Source of the DNA: Bin87 sp965220095
GTDB lineage: Bacteria; Chloroflexota; Dehalococcoidia; Lucifugimonadales; UBA3495
Assembly: GCA_965220095.1 (NCBI GenBank)
Contig: OZ244805.1
Span: forward strand, 1 to 64,000
Direction of reading: 5' to 3'
Length of the DNA: 64,000 nt
The notes beneath the pieces are model-generated. The model made no database searches, had not been told where the DNA came from, and was given only the letters and a program-made list of their open reading frames with translations. The position numbers and the translations under genes are program-made. Below, one piece after another: positions 24,606-32,993 of the stretch. How positions within the stretch are numbered: the first letter of the stretch is position 1; every line of letters begins with the position of its first letter.

Positions 24606-25841
24606 ATGAGCAGCGCTTCCGATTCTCCGACCCGTCGCCGTTCCTGGCGTCCCCTGGCGATCCTCGCCACCCTGGGCAGCGTGCTGTTGCTGGCGGCTCT
24701 GGGATGCGATCCCGACGCTCCCCAATCCACCTTTGGCGTCAACGGCCCGGTGGCGCGGGAACAACTTCTGCTTTTCAACGTCCTGCTCTGGACCATGGTT
24801 GCCGTATTCGTGCTGGTGGAAGGCGCGCTCCTCTACGCCGCGGTCCGTTTCCGCCGCAAGCCGGGCGACCCGCTGCCGCCGCAAATCCACGGACACACGC
24901 CGCTCGAAATCGCCTGGACCATCGTCCCCACCATCCTCATTCTGGCGTTGGGCATCTGGTCGGTTATCGTGCTGTTCCGGCTGGAACCTGGGGCAGCAAT
25001 TGCATTGGCCGAGGAGCAAGGCAAAGAACCGCTCACGGTTCAGGCCGTTGCTCACCAATGGTGGTGGGAGTTCCGGTATGAAGACGCTGACGGCAACGAC
25101 ACCCTCGTAACCACCGCCAACGAGATGCGGGTCCCCGTCGACCGCCCTATAATTATGGAACTGAGAAGCGACGATGTGATCCACAGCTTCTGGATTCCCA
25201 AACTCGCCGGCAAGCAGGACGTGGTGCCCAACCGGGCCAACGCAATGTGGTTCCTGGCCGAAGACGCCGGTATGTACTACGGGCAATGCGCCGAGTTCTG
25301 CGGCACCGCCCACGCTCAGATGAAGTTCCGCGTCCATGCTATGCCGGAGGATGAATATCAGGCTTGGGTGGCATCATTCGGGCAGCCCAACGAGCTGTCG
25401 GCCGCCGCCGCCCGTGGACAGCTGGTGTTCCTGGGCGCGGGCCAATGCGTCACCTGCCACACCGTCGGTGCATCCGACACGGTGAACGCACAAGGAAAGG
25501 GCGTGCAGAGCAGCCGGATGGATACCTATATCGCTTACACCGAATGGCTCAATAAATCCGCTGAGGAGCGGTTGGAAGACGTCCGCACCGGCAACGAACC
25601 CGCTGCGGCCTTCGCTGCCCCCAACCTGACCGATCTGGGGTTGCGCACCACCATCGGGGCCGGCCTCATTGATCTGAACCGCGAAAACCTCCGGCAATGG
25701 ATTCGGGACCCCGACGCCATCAAACCGGGCAACCGTATGTCGCAGCTGGCGCCGATTTATCAAAACCGGCTCGACCATCGGGCTGACCTTACCGAAGACC
25801 AACTGGGCGACCTGGTGGAATATCTGCTGGCCCAGCAGTAA
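24606..25841 (+). CDS. ctaC: Cytochrome c oxidase subunit II with C-terminal cytochrome c domain
   Basis: A 411-residue lipoprotein-type subunit II. From ATG 24606 there is a signal with lipobox LAALGC, two transmembrane helices (LLLFNVLLWTMVAVFVLVEG and IAWTIVPTILILALGIW), then the CuA cupredoxin with HSFWIPKLAGKQD and GQCAEFCGTAHAQM (the Cys-Cys-His-Met ligands). A class I cytochrome c follows (CVTCH, GNRMSQLAP), as in caa3 oxidases. It takes electrons to CuA from the fused haem. The upstream ATG at 24522 would add an unneeded leader before the signal. First gene of the oxidase operon. Confidence 0.93.
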   Translation: MSSASDSPTRRRSWRPLAILATLGSVLLLAALGCDPDAPQSTFGVNGPVAREQLLLFNVLLWTMVAVFVLVEGALLYAAVRFRRKPGDPLPPQIHGHTPLEIAWTIVPTILILALGIWSVIVLFRLEPGAAIALAEEQGKEPLTVQAVAHQWWWEFRYEDADGNDTLVTTANEMRVPVDRPIIMELRSDDVIHSFWIPKLAGKQDVVPNRANAMWFLAEDAGMYYGQCAEFCGTAHAQMKFRVHAMPEDEYQAWVASFGQPNELSAAAARGQLVFLGAGQCVTCHTVGASDTVNAQGKGVQSSRMDTYIAYTEWLNKSAEERLEDVRTGNEPAAAFAAPNLTDLGLRTTIGAGLIDLNRENLRQWIRDPDAIKPGNRMSQLAPIYQNRLDHRADLTEDQLGDLVEYLLAQQ

Positions 25842-25969
25842 ACATCCCGGACCACTACCGGCATCGGTTGACCGACGCCAACTCAAGGCAACACCAACAG
25901 GAGACACCCATCGCCGCTAATGCAACCCAATCGGCACCCCCGAACGAGTAGCAGCAGAGGACCTGAGCA

Positions 25970-27838
25970 ATGGTTACCATCACTGGCGTAATCCCACGCC
26001 CCACCACCTACACCGGCCTGTGGAGCTGGCTAACTACAGTAGACCACAAGCGTATCGGCGCCCTGTACGGCGTTTCAGCCTTCATTTTCTTCATGGTGGG
26101 CGGTATCGAGGCCGGATTGATGCGCTTGCAGCTGACAACCGCGGATGCCTCCCTCATCTCCGCCGAGTGGTTCAACGCCATGTTCACCATGCACGGCACT
26201 ACTATGATCTTCATGGTAATTATGCCGTTTGGAGCCACGTTCTTTAACTTCATGATCCCCCTGATGATTGGCGCCCGGGACGTGGCATTCCCACGTCTCA
26301 ACGCTTTTTCCTACTGGGTGTTCCTGTTCGGAGCGTTGCTGATGCACGCCGGCTTCCTGATTGGACAGGTTCCGGATGCCGGCTGGTTCTCCTACGCTAA
26401 CCTCACCGCCGCGCCGTTCAGCGTTGGCAAAGGCTTGGACTTCTGGGCGCTCGGCCTGCAGTTGCTTGGCGTTGCATCGCTGGCCGCCGGTTTCAACTTC
26501 GTCGTAACCATCATCAATATGCGCGCGCCGGGGATGTCCCTGATGCGTATGCCGGTGTTCGTCTGGATGACGCTAGTTACCAGCATCCTGCTGGTGCTGG
26601 CCTTCCCCATCATCACCGTTGCCCTCATCGAGCTCACCGCCGACCGGCAGTTTGGCGCCAACTTCTTCAATACCGCCGCCGGCGGCGACCCGATCCTGTG
26701 GCAGCACCTGTTCTGGCTCTTCGGCCACCCCGAGGTCTACATCCTGATTCTGCCGGCCATGGGCATCGTGTCCGAAGTGATACCCACCTTCAGCCGCAAA
26801 CCGTTGTTCGGGTACCCGGTCATAGTGTTCTCCGGTATCGTCATCGCCATCATGAGCTGGGCCGTGTGGAGCCACCACATGTTCACCGTGGGGTTGGGTC
26901 CCATCGCCAACTCGGTTTTCACCATCACCACCATGCTCATCGCCGTGCCCACCGGCGTCAAGATTTTCAACTGGATTGGCACCATGTGGCACGGTTCCAT
27001 CGACTTGCGCACCCCGATGCTGATGGCAATTGGATTCGTCGCCCTGTTCATCGTCGGCGGGCTCTCCGGCGTTTCCCACGCCGTGTCACCCTCCGACTTC
27101 CAGCAACAGGACACCTACTACATCGTTGCTCACATCCATTACGTGCTGTTTGGCGGCGCCATCTTCGGCATCTTCTCCGGCATCTACTACTGGTTTCCCA
27201 AGATGACGGGTCGGATGTACCATGAAGTCCTGGGCAAGGTGCACTTCTGGCTGATGTTCATCGGAATGAATCTCACGTTCTTCCCCATGCACTATGCCGG
27301 CCTGAACGGTATGCCGCGCCGCATCTACACCTACGCCGCAGGCTTCGGCTGGGAAAGCATGAACCTGCTGGCTACCATCGGTTACTTCGTCATCGTCATC
27401 GGCTTCCTGATATTCATGCACAACTTCATCCGCAGCGCCAGGAAGGGCGAACGGTCCGGCAACGACCCGTGGGATGCCCCCACCCTGGAGTGGAGCATCT
27501 CGTCGCCGCCGCCAGTGTATAACTTCGCGGAAGTTCCCGTGGTGCTCGGCCAGGACCCATACTGGATTACCAAGCGCGCCGCTGCCGCCAACGGCGAAAC
27601 CGTGCCCGAAGAACCCCACGTTGACCCCTCTACCATACATATGCCCAGCCCGTCCTACTGGCCATTGGTGGCTGCGTTCGGCCTCGCCTGGATCGCCGGC
27701 GGCCTGCTGATTGACTTCGGCTGGGACTACATCCGGTTCCCCATCAGCTTCGTCGGCGGGCTAATAACCATCATCGGTGTGATTGGCTGGTCAAATGAAC
27801 CACCGGCCGCCGAGCACGCCGCCGAAGGCCACCACTAA
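25970..27838 (+). CDS. ctaD: Cytochrome c oxidase subunit I
   Basis: A 622-residue, roughly fourteen-helix haem-copper oxidase catalytic subunit. Visible are TTVDHKRIGALYG, the low-spin haem His region (FNAMFTMHGTTMIFM), the His-Tyr site WLFGHPEVYILILPAMG, the CuB pair SHHMFTVGLG, and haem a3/a ligands in AHIHYVLFGGAIFG. The GHPEVY motif marks an A-type oxidase. The C-terminal ~60 residues add two more helices and an acidic/His tail. It lies 128 bp after ctaC and 58 bp before ctaE. Confidence 0.97.
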   Translation: MVTITGVIPRPTTYTGLWSWLTTVDHKRIGALYGVSAFIFFMVGGIEAGLMRLQLTTADASLISAEWFNAMFTMHGTTMIFMVIMPFGATFFNFMIPLMIGARDVAFPRLNAFSYWVFLFGALLMHAGFLIGQVPDAGWFSYANLTAAPFSVGKGLDFWALGLQLLGVASLAAGFNFVVTIINMRAPGMSLMRMPVFVWMTLVTSILLVLAFPIITVALIELTADRQFGANFFNTAAGGDPILWQHLFWLFGHPEVYILILPAMGIVSEVIPTFSRKPLFGYPVIVFSGIVIAIMSWAVWSHHMFTVGLGPIANSVFTITTMLIAVPTGVKIFNWIGTMWHGSIDLRTPMLMAIGFVALFIVGGLSGVSHAVSPSDFQQQDTYYIVAHIHYVLFGGAIFGIFSGIYYWFPKMTGRMYHEVLGKVHFWLMFIGMNLTFFPMHYAGLNGMPRRIYTYAAGFGWESMNLLATIGYFVIVIGFLIFMHNFIRSARKGERSGNDPWDAPTLEWSISSPPPVYNFAEVPVVLGQDPYWITKRAAAANGETVPEEPHVDPSTIHMPSPSYWPLVAAFGLAWIAGGLLIDFGWDYIRFPISFVGGLITIIGVIGWSNEPPAAEHAAEGHH

Positions 27839-27896
27839 CCGTCCCTGCCATCCAATGGCCACCAATCTTGTACTTGCCTAACCCAGGAGGCGCGCG

Positions 27897-28577
27897 TTGG
27901 CCCACGTAGAAACCAGACCCGCCCCGCCGGTGGCAGAAGAAACCACCACTGGCATAAATCACCGGAAACTCCTCATGTGGGTGTTTCTCGGCTCCGACTG
28001 CCTGTTCTTTGGTTCCCTGATCGCCACCTACATGGTGTATCGCGGCCAGAGCCTGGTCGGCCCCTATCCCGCGGACATCGTTGACGTTCCGGTAACCACC
28101 ATCAGCACCTTCGTGCTACTGATGAGTTCATTCGGCATGGTGATGGCGGTGGCCGCCGCCCGAAACGGTAACCAGCGCCGGTTGATCCAATGGCTGGTGG
28201 TCACCATCTTGCTGGGCGCCACCTTCATCGGCTTCCAGGTCTACGAGTTCAACGCGTTCCGGGTTGAGGGATTGCGTTACGAAACGAACCTGTTTAGCAG
28301 TTCTTTCTACACGCTCACCGGTTTCCACGGGGCGCACGTTACGCTGGGCCTGGTCTGGTTGATTGCCATCGCCATCATCGCGGCGCGCAACCGCGCCGGT
28401 CGCCCCTCCGACCTGGATGTTGACATTGCCGGTTTGTACTGGCACTTCGTTGACATCGTCTGGATTGTAATTTTCACCCTGCTATACCTTATCGGCGGCT
28501 TTGATGCCGGCCCGCTTCCCGACGCCGGCCACGCCGCGGTACAGGGATGGTCCTGGCTCACCGGATTGATCGGTTAA
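27897..28577 (+). CDS. ctaE: Cytochrome c oxidase subunit III
   Basis: A 226-residue membrane protein with about five helices, of the COX3 family: KLLMWVFLGSDCLFFGSLIA, FYTLTGFHGAHVTLGLVWLI (hallmark FHGxHV) and DIAGLYWHFVDIVWIVIFTL (YWHFVDxVW). The start is TTG at 27897: AGGAGG at 27885-27890 lies six bases ahead, and no ATG precedes the conserved part. It stabilises subunit I. Part of the ctaC-ctaF operon. Confidence 0.95.
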   Translation: MAHVETRPAPPVAEETTTGINHRKLLMWVFLGSDCLFFGSLIATYMVYRGQSLVGPYPADIVDVPVTTISTFVLLMSSFGMVMAVAAARNGNQRRLIQWLVVTILLGATFIGFQVYEFNAFRVEGLRYETNLFSSSFYTLTGFHGAHVTLGLVWLIAIAIIAARNRAGRPSDLDVDIAGLYWHFVDIVWIVIFTLLYLIGGFDAGPLPDAGHAAVQGWSWLTGLIG

Positions 28578-28599
28578 GGTTCGAGGAGGCACGCGCGCA

Positions 28600-29442
28600 A
28601 TGAGTAGCAACCCCGGTCAGGAGGGTGTCCTGGCCCACGAAGAGCATGAATCCCACGACCCCGGGATTGCTCAGTTCTTCTGGGGCAGAGTCCCGGAGGG
28701 CGTACACGGCGGACTCAAGCAGTACGCCGCGCTGGCGATCTTCCTGGGGATTATTACTTTGGTCGAGTTCCTCATCATCGTGCCCCAGGATTTGCGCGGT
28801 ACCAGCATCGTCATCGCGCCGCTGGTCATCCTTTCGGTTCTCAAGTTCTTCTGCGTCGTCGCCTTCTTTATGCACCTCAAGTTCGAGCACAAGCTGCTCT
28901 GGCAAATCTTTGTCGCCGGATTGGTTCTAGGGCTGATAGTAGCCATATCTTTAGTGTTGCTGTTTGGCGTTTTCCGCCCTACCCCGCGCGGGTTTGCCGA
29001 AGAACGCCGGGTGCCTTTCGAGCATCACGAAGCCGAGGTTGAACAATTCACCCCGCTGGTAGCGCCCACTCCTGGGCTGCCGGGATCCAACGTACCTGCA
29101 CCCACAGGCGGGACTGGTGCGGCCGCATCGCCGGGCCAGCAGGTGTTTGCCGGCGCCGGCGGCTGCTCTGCCTGCCATACGATTGAAGGTGTAACTGCTG
29201 GGATTTTGGGTCCGGACCTGACCCACGTCGCCTCAACCGCCGGCGGACGCATCTCGGGGTATTCCGCTGAGGAATATATCCGTGAGTCCATCCTGGAACC
29301 CGATGCATACACTGCTGCCCCGCCGGACGAAGGGATCGATAAGGTGTATCAGGAGGGATTGATGGAAGCCACCATGGCTGGAATCGCTTTGTCCGACGAG
29401 GATGTGGACAACCTCGTTGAGTACCTGCTGACGCTCCAATAA
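28600..29442 (+). CDS. ctaF: Oxidase subunit IV fused to a cytochrome c domain
   Basis: A 280-residue fusion. Residues ~35-125 form three helices of the prokaryotic subunit IV type (ALAIFLGIITLVEFLIIVPQ, LVILSVLKFFCVVAFFMHLK). A Pro/Gly-rich linker leads to a class I cytochrome c (CSACH; TMAGIALSDEDVDNLVEYLL, with Met the probable axial ligand). GAGGAGG precedes the ATG. A haem domain on subunit IV, in addition to that on subunit II, is unusual. The haem domain is closely related to the lipoprotein cytochrome that follows, so one probably gave rise to the other. Confidence 0.88.
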   Translation: MSSNPGQEGVLAHEEHESHDPGIAQFFWGRVPEGVHGGLKQYAALAIFLGIITLVEFLIIVPQDLRGTSIVIAPLVILSVLKFFCVVAFFMHLKFEHKLLWQIFVAGLVLGLIVAISLVLLFGVFRPTPRGFAEERRVPFEHHEAEVEQFTPLVAPTPGLPGSNVPAPTGGTGAAASPGQQVFAGAGGCSACHTIEGVTAGILGPDLTHVASTAGGRISGYSAEEYIRESILEPDAYTAAPPDEGIDKVYQEGLMEATMAGIALSDEDVDNLVEYLLTLQ

Positions 29443-29448
29443 AAAAAT

Positions 29449-29557
29449 CCCCTCTCCCCGTCAGGGGAGCATGAAGACGACGGTGAAAACCCGAGCCGAA
29501 TTACTGCCACCGACAAAGATCCCCTCTCTCTCGACGGGAGAAGGCTAGGGTGAGGGT
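29449..29557. repeat. REP-type hairpins (two)
   Basis: CCCCTCTCCCCGTCAGGGGA and, after ~50 bp, CCCCTCTCTCTCGACGGGAG followed by AAGGCTAGGGTGAGGGTGAA are two members of a repeat that recurs through the window. The second runs into the start of the next gene and supplies its GTG codons. Confidence 0.7.
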
Positions 29558-30083
29558 GAATATCCGCCTGCAATTTATCCTGAAAGGCACGCTCGTTCTG
29601 GGCGTGCTTTTTCTGATAATTGTCCCCCTTGCCTGCGGCGGAGCAGCAGCGCCGACCGCCCCGGTTGTTCCCACTTTCACCCCGCCGCCCACAGCGGTAC
29701 TGCCCACAACTCCGCCGGCAACCTCCCAACCCGAACCCACCACCGGCGCGCCGTCCGGCGACCTGGTGGCTGCTGGTAAGGAACTGTACACCGGAGGCGG
29801 TGGCTGCGCGGCCTGCCACACCATCGACGGCCTGGCCCAGGGCGTGCTCGGCCCCGACCAAACCCACGTCGGCGCCTCGGCGGCCAACCGCATCCCCGGC
29901 TACACCGCCGAGCAGTACATCCGCGAATCCATCAAAGAGCCGTGCGCCTACAACGTAAGCCCGGCTGACGATGGCATCACCCAGGAATTCGACTGCATCC
30001 TAATGGAAACCACCATCGCCCCCCTCGCCTTGTCCGACGCCGATATTGACGCCCTGGTAGCTTTCCTGCTAACACAGCAGTAG
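29550..30083 (+). CDS. Cytochrome c lipoprotein, paralogue of the CtaF haem domain
   Basis: A 177-residue lipoprotein: signal with lipobox LACGG, a Thr/Pro-rich tether, then a cytochrome c domain with CAACH. It aligns with the CtaF haem domain throughout (GYTAEQYIRESIKEP, PADDGI, LALSDADIDALVAFLL). At the axial Met position of CtaF (TMAGIALS) it has Ile (TIAPLALS), with another Met four residues earlier, and it gains two Cys (EPCAYN, EFDCIL). The GTG start at 29550 or 29556 lies inside a REP sequence. Likely an electron carrier for the oxidase. Confidence 0.8.
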   Translation: MRVNIRLQFILKGTLVLGVLFLIIVPLACGGAAAPTAPVVPTFTPPPTAVLPTTPPATSQPEPTTGAPSGDLVAAGKELYTGGGGCAACHTIDGLAQGVLGPDQTHVGASAANRIPGYTAEQYIRESIKEPCAYNVSPADDGITQEFDCILMETTIAPLALSDADIDALVAFLLTQQ

Positions 30084-30113
30084 GGGCGAGGCATACTTGC
30101 CCCTACTCGTCCC

Positions 30114-30308
30114 CAGGGCAAACGCATTCTAACTTTAGGTGGCCTGATAAATCGTCATTCCCGCATCCTTTCTGTCATTCCCGCGAAAGCGGGAATCCAT
30201 ACAGATTGCTTCCAGGCAGTTGACGTACAACCAAGCCACTTGGATTCCCGCTTTCGCGGGAATGACGGGCACCTCAAAAACTGATTCAATTAGAATGCGG
30301 TTGCCCTG
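30114..30308 (-). mobile_element. 195-bp MITE, copy B
   Basis: Inverted relative to copies A and C, and almost identical to copy A. It is bounded by perfect 10-bp direct repeats TACTCGTCCC at 30104-30113 and 30309-30318. The ends are CAGGGCAAACGCATTCTAA and the inverse of CAGGGCAACCGCATTCTAA. It fills most of the 30084-30383 gap between two convergent genes; nothing else is seen there. Confidence 0.92.
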
Positions 30309-30383
30309 TACTCGTCCCCTCCCTCCAAGGGAGAAGCAAAAATCCTGTCCATCCATGTAAAAACCGTAACCCCGGCGCCCTGT

Positions 30384-31355
30384 CTATCCCCCAGCCCCCG
30401 CCAACCCCTCCCGCAGCCCATCCCCGGCGGCCGCCCCAAACCGCGCCGCGACAACCATCGCCCCCTCGTCCGCAATGCGCCAGTCGCGCGCCTGTATCTC
30501 TGCCACCGTCTGCCGAGCCAACCGCCCGCCGTAGTCGGCGATGAACTTGCCCAGCGCGGCATCGTCAGCGCCGCCGCTCATCCGGCGGAACAACCGGAAC
30601 ATCGGATCAGTGCGCGCCGCGTTGTAGGCATCCTGGAAACTCAACCCCGCCGGGTGGTCGTCCAGCAACAGGGCCACGCCGAAATCAATCAGGCGGATCG
30701 AACCGTCCGGCTGCACAATGAGGTGCGAACGGCCATCAGGGTCGGCGATGGTAGCGTCGTTGTAGCAAATCCCGGCGTCGTGCAGACGCTTCATGGCATC
30801 GCCCAACGCCGCTCCAACCTCCCGCATCCGCTCCGGCGTAACCGCGTCCGGCGGCAAGTCCGTGAGGAACGTTCCTTCCAAAAACTCCTCGGTGATAAAT
30901 CCGTCGATGGTGGGTAGCTGCCTCGGTCCCACGCCCCGCTCCCCGGCGATGGCAGCGATTTCAGCCTCGCTCCGGCTTTGGCAAGGCTTGATGACCACGC
31001 TGACCGACTCTGCGCCCCGCTGTCCGGCGATGATGGCCACCCGGCCCCGAGTGCGCCCGTCGTAACGAACCTCGGCTGCCGCCTGCTCTGCGCCGTACAC
31101 TAGGTCGTAAGCAGCGGGAAATAACCCGTACACTGAAAACTCGGCGATGTGGCCGTCCACAAGCACAGCATCCCACAGCCCCGGATGAGACTGCGCCAGC
31201 GGCCACAGCGGCCACAGCGGCCACAACTCTACCGGACACTTCCCATCAGCTACGGCCGCATCGCGAGCTGCCACATCATCAGCCGTCAACAACGGTAACC
31301 CGGCAATGATTTGCCGTATGGTGACCAGTTGGCCATCGTCATACGTCTGCAACAT
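30384..31355 (-). CDS. Atypical protein-kinase-like protein
   Basis: A 323-residue protein. Residues ~110-260 have a kinase fold: VSVVIKPCQS (Lys), EAEIAAIAGERG (helix C Glu), FITEEFLEGTFL (hinge), AMKRLHDAGICYNDATI (catalytic loop) and GSIRLIDFGVAL (DFG). The HRD triad reads CYND, so the catalytic Asp is kept but the His and Arg are not, as in RIO or LPS-kinase-like groups. The N-terminal ~30 residues (DGQLVTIRQIIAGLPLL) form a separate short motif. A 9-bp unit repeats three times at 31197-31223, giving WPLWPLWPL. The target is unknown. Confidence 0.72.
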   Translation of the reverse strand: MLQTYDDGQLVTIRQIIAGLPLLTADDVAARDAAVADGKCPVELWPLWPLWPLAQSHPGLWDAVLVDGHIAEFSVYGLFPAAYDLVYGAEQAAAEVRYDGRTRGRVAIIAGQRGAESVSVVIKPCQSRSEAEIAAIAGERGVGPRQLPTIDGFITEEFLEGTFLTDLPPDAVTPERMREVGAALGDAMKRLHDAGICYNDATIADPDGRSHLIVQPDGSIRLIDFGVALLLDDHPAGLSFQDAYNAARTDPMFRLFRRMSGGADDAALGKFIADYGGRLARQTVAEIQARDWRIADEGAMVVAARFGAAAGDGLREGLAGAGG

Positions 31356-31499
31356 TACCTTCAGGGGAATCGCGTTCTAAATGGTGTCTTTCGTCGCTCC
31401 GGCGAAAGCCGGAGCCTAGAGAACACAACTCGGCTGATTATAGCAACGGCTTAGGTGGTTGCGGTTGCTGGATTCCGGCCTGAGCCGGTATGTAATTTC

Positions 31500-32390
31500 C
31501 TATCGAATACCGTAGGTAAGCAGTAGTCCAACGGACACTTCTACCTCAGCTTCAGTGTCGAACGGAGCCGGGCCGAAGTAAGGATCAGCAGCCACCCCGT
31601 TACAGGCGGCGTCGCCGGCGTTCCGCCCAACACTGAGCGGGCCATACCCGTAGAAGCTTCCCGGCGTGGACTCTGCCGCGCCGATAACCGCTCCCCGTTC
31701 CAGCCCCAGAGCCTGCGCCCAATCGTCAGCGGCCTTTTCCGCGCTTGGCACCGCCTCCCGGCGGGCCATGGATAGCGCGCGATCGCAGTTCTCCGCGGAC
31801 AAACTATAGCGTACACCGTGGGCTTCAGACCGCCTGACCACTGCCTCTACGGCATCCAGAATTCGCTCACCCAACTCCGCAATTTCGCTCAGTTCCACTT
31901 CTACGGAAATGCTGGATTGGCCGTATCTTCCCAGATTTTCGAACTCAACGGCTTCTTCCGACACGCCTAATTCCGCCAGCTCTTCGATAATCTCTTTGCG
32001 GTCGTCGGCGGTCATCTGTTCCGGGCCGAAAGAGCCGTAGCGCTGTTCCAGGATTATGACCACATAGGCTTCATCCGCCGCCAGAGTAACCGAGCCCATG
32101 GCCGAAACCGTCAGCCCGCCTTCGGTCGGCGTCGTTTGAGGAAGAGGGGACCGATTGAAACCGCTCATGCCCCCTGACTCCACACGCGACGGCGTGGCTG
32201 CCGACCCGGAAATTATCCCCTTTGGGGACGCGCTGTCCCCGGCGCGCTCTGGCGCCGCCACGGCTGCGCTTGCACCGGATGTTCCAACCGGCAGCGGCGC
32301 ACCGGCTTCCCGTCCACAGGCTACCGACACCGCGGCCACGATGAGTAAAAAGAGTGCAACCAGTGTCAACCGACCCAACAAACTGTTCAT
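31500..32390 (-). CDS. SIMPL-domain (DUF541) lipoprotein
   Basis: A 296-residue exported protein: an N-terminal signal with lipobox-like SVACG, a ~65-residue Ser/Ala/Pro-rich tether, then a SIMPL domain (GLTVSAMGSVTLAADEAYVV, VEFENLGRYGQSSISVEVEL, AHGVRYSLSAENCDRALSMA, AADDWAQALGLERGAVIGAA). SIMPL proteins are found outside the cytoplasmic membrane; their biochemical role is poorly defined. Monocistronic, with a 144-bp gap to the kinase-like gene downstream. Confidence 0.82.
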   Translation of the reverse strand: MNSLLGRLTLVALFLLIVAAVSVACGREAGAPLPVGTSGASAAVAAPERAGDSASPKGIISGSAATPSRVESGGMSGFNRSPLPQTTPTEGGLTVSAMGSVTLAADEAYVVIILEQRYGSFGPEQMTADDRKEIIEELAELGVSEEAVEFENLGRYGQSSISVEVELSEIAELGERILDAVEAVVRRSEAHGVRYSLSAENCDRALSMARREAVPSAEKAADDWAQALGLERGAVIGAAESTPGSFYGYGPLSVGRNAGDAACNGVAADPYFGPAPFDTEAEVEVSVGLLLTYGIR

Positions 32391-32526
32391 AACAGCTCCC
32401 TTTTAGTCCATCACGCCCTTCCCGCAAGGGTTAATCCATTGTATCAAATGCGATTACCCCGTATGGCAATCCGCCGGCAATGATGCCCCGTATGTCCGTC
32501 AGTTGGCCGTAGCAACACGTCTAAAC

Positions 32527-32575
32527 CATTGCCTCTTCTCCGTCTGAGAGAGGGTTGGGGTGAGGGCCGTCTCGC
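32527..32575. repeat. REP-type hairpin
   Basis: CTCTTCTCCGTCTGAGAGAG followed by GGTTGGGGTGAGGG belongs to the same family as the hairpins at 29449, 43208, 53078, 53875 and 59218. It lies between the SIMPL and DUF952 genes. In the same gap, 32434-32520 (minus) reads as a short fragment resembling the N-terminal motif of the kinase-like protein (GQLTDIRGIIAG), probably debris. Confidence 0.55.
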
Positions 32576-32606
32576 AGAGAGAGTGAGGACTGTTACCGTG
32601 AATCCC

Positions 32607-32963
32607 TCACGCCGTTTCCACCAGCGCAAACCCACCCGGCTCGCCGTCATAGGGTACCAGCCGGCGCACCCGCACCACCGCATCCGGATTGATCGGCCCA
32701 TAGACGTGCGGGTAGATCTCCCCGGAGCGCGCCGCCTCCCGGATCACCGGCGAGTCCTCTGGCAGCCGTTCAGTATCCACCTCCAGCGCGAGCAGGTCGG
32801 TGCGCCCCGCGAACAAACGCGCGGCCACCCTCAGCATCTGCGCCTCGTCAGCGCTGGCGTGGATAAACCCCTCTTCAACCAGCGACGGCGCCTGATACGC
32901 ACCAACGGCGACGCCAGCATCCCAGTCGGCCCGGAACGCCAGATGCAAAATGATTTCAGGCAT
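32607..32963 (-). CDS. DUF952 family protein
   Basis: A 118-residue cytoplasmic protein of the DUF952 family, starting at ATG 32963: EIILHLAFRADWDA, then EEGFIHASADEAQMLRVAAR, TDLLALEVDTERLP and YPHVYGPINPDAVVRV, all family hallmarks. The fold resembles ADP-ribosyltransferases distantly, but no activity is established. It starts 30 bp after the esterase stop on the same strand and may be cotranscribed. Confidence 0.85.
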   Translation of the reverse strand: MPEIILHLAFRADWDAGVAVGAYQAPSLVEEGFIHASADEAQMLRVAARLFAGRTDLLALEVDTERLPEDSPVIREAARSGEIYPHVYGPINPDAVVRVRRLVPYDGEPGGFALVETA

Positions 32964-32993
32964 AGACGCCCACAATCGCGGGACCCAACGCCG

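Noticed and set aside
31197..31223. Three copies of the 9-mer CAGCGGCCA
   Set aside because: Simple in-frame expansion (WPL units) inside the kinase-like gene; no sign of a regulatory or mobile role.
31362..31382. CAGGGGAATCGCGTTCTAA, similar to a MITE end
   Set aside because: Only one end with several mismatches; I could not find a partner end or flanking duplication, so I did not call an element.
32434..32520. Minus-strand fragment resembling the N-terminal motif of the kinase-like gene (GQLTDIRGIIAG)
   Set aside because: Too short, without start codon and preceded by a stop; noted with the neighbouring repeat but not called as a gene.
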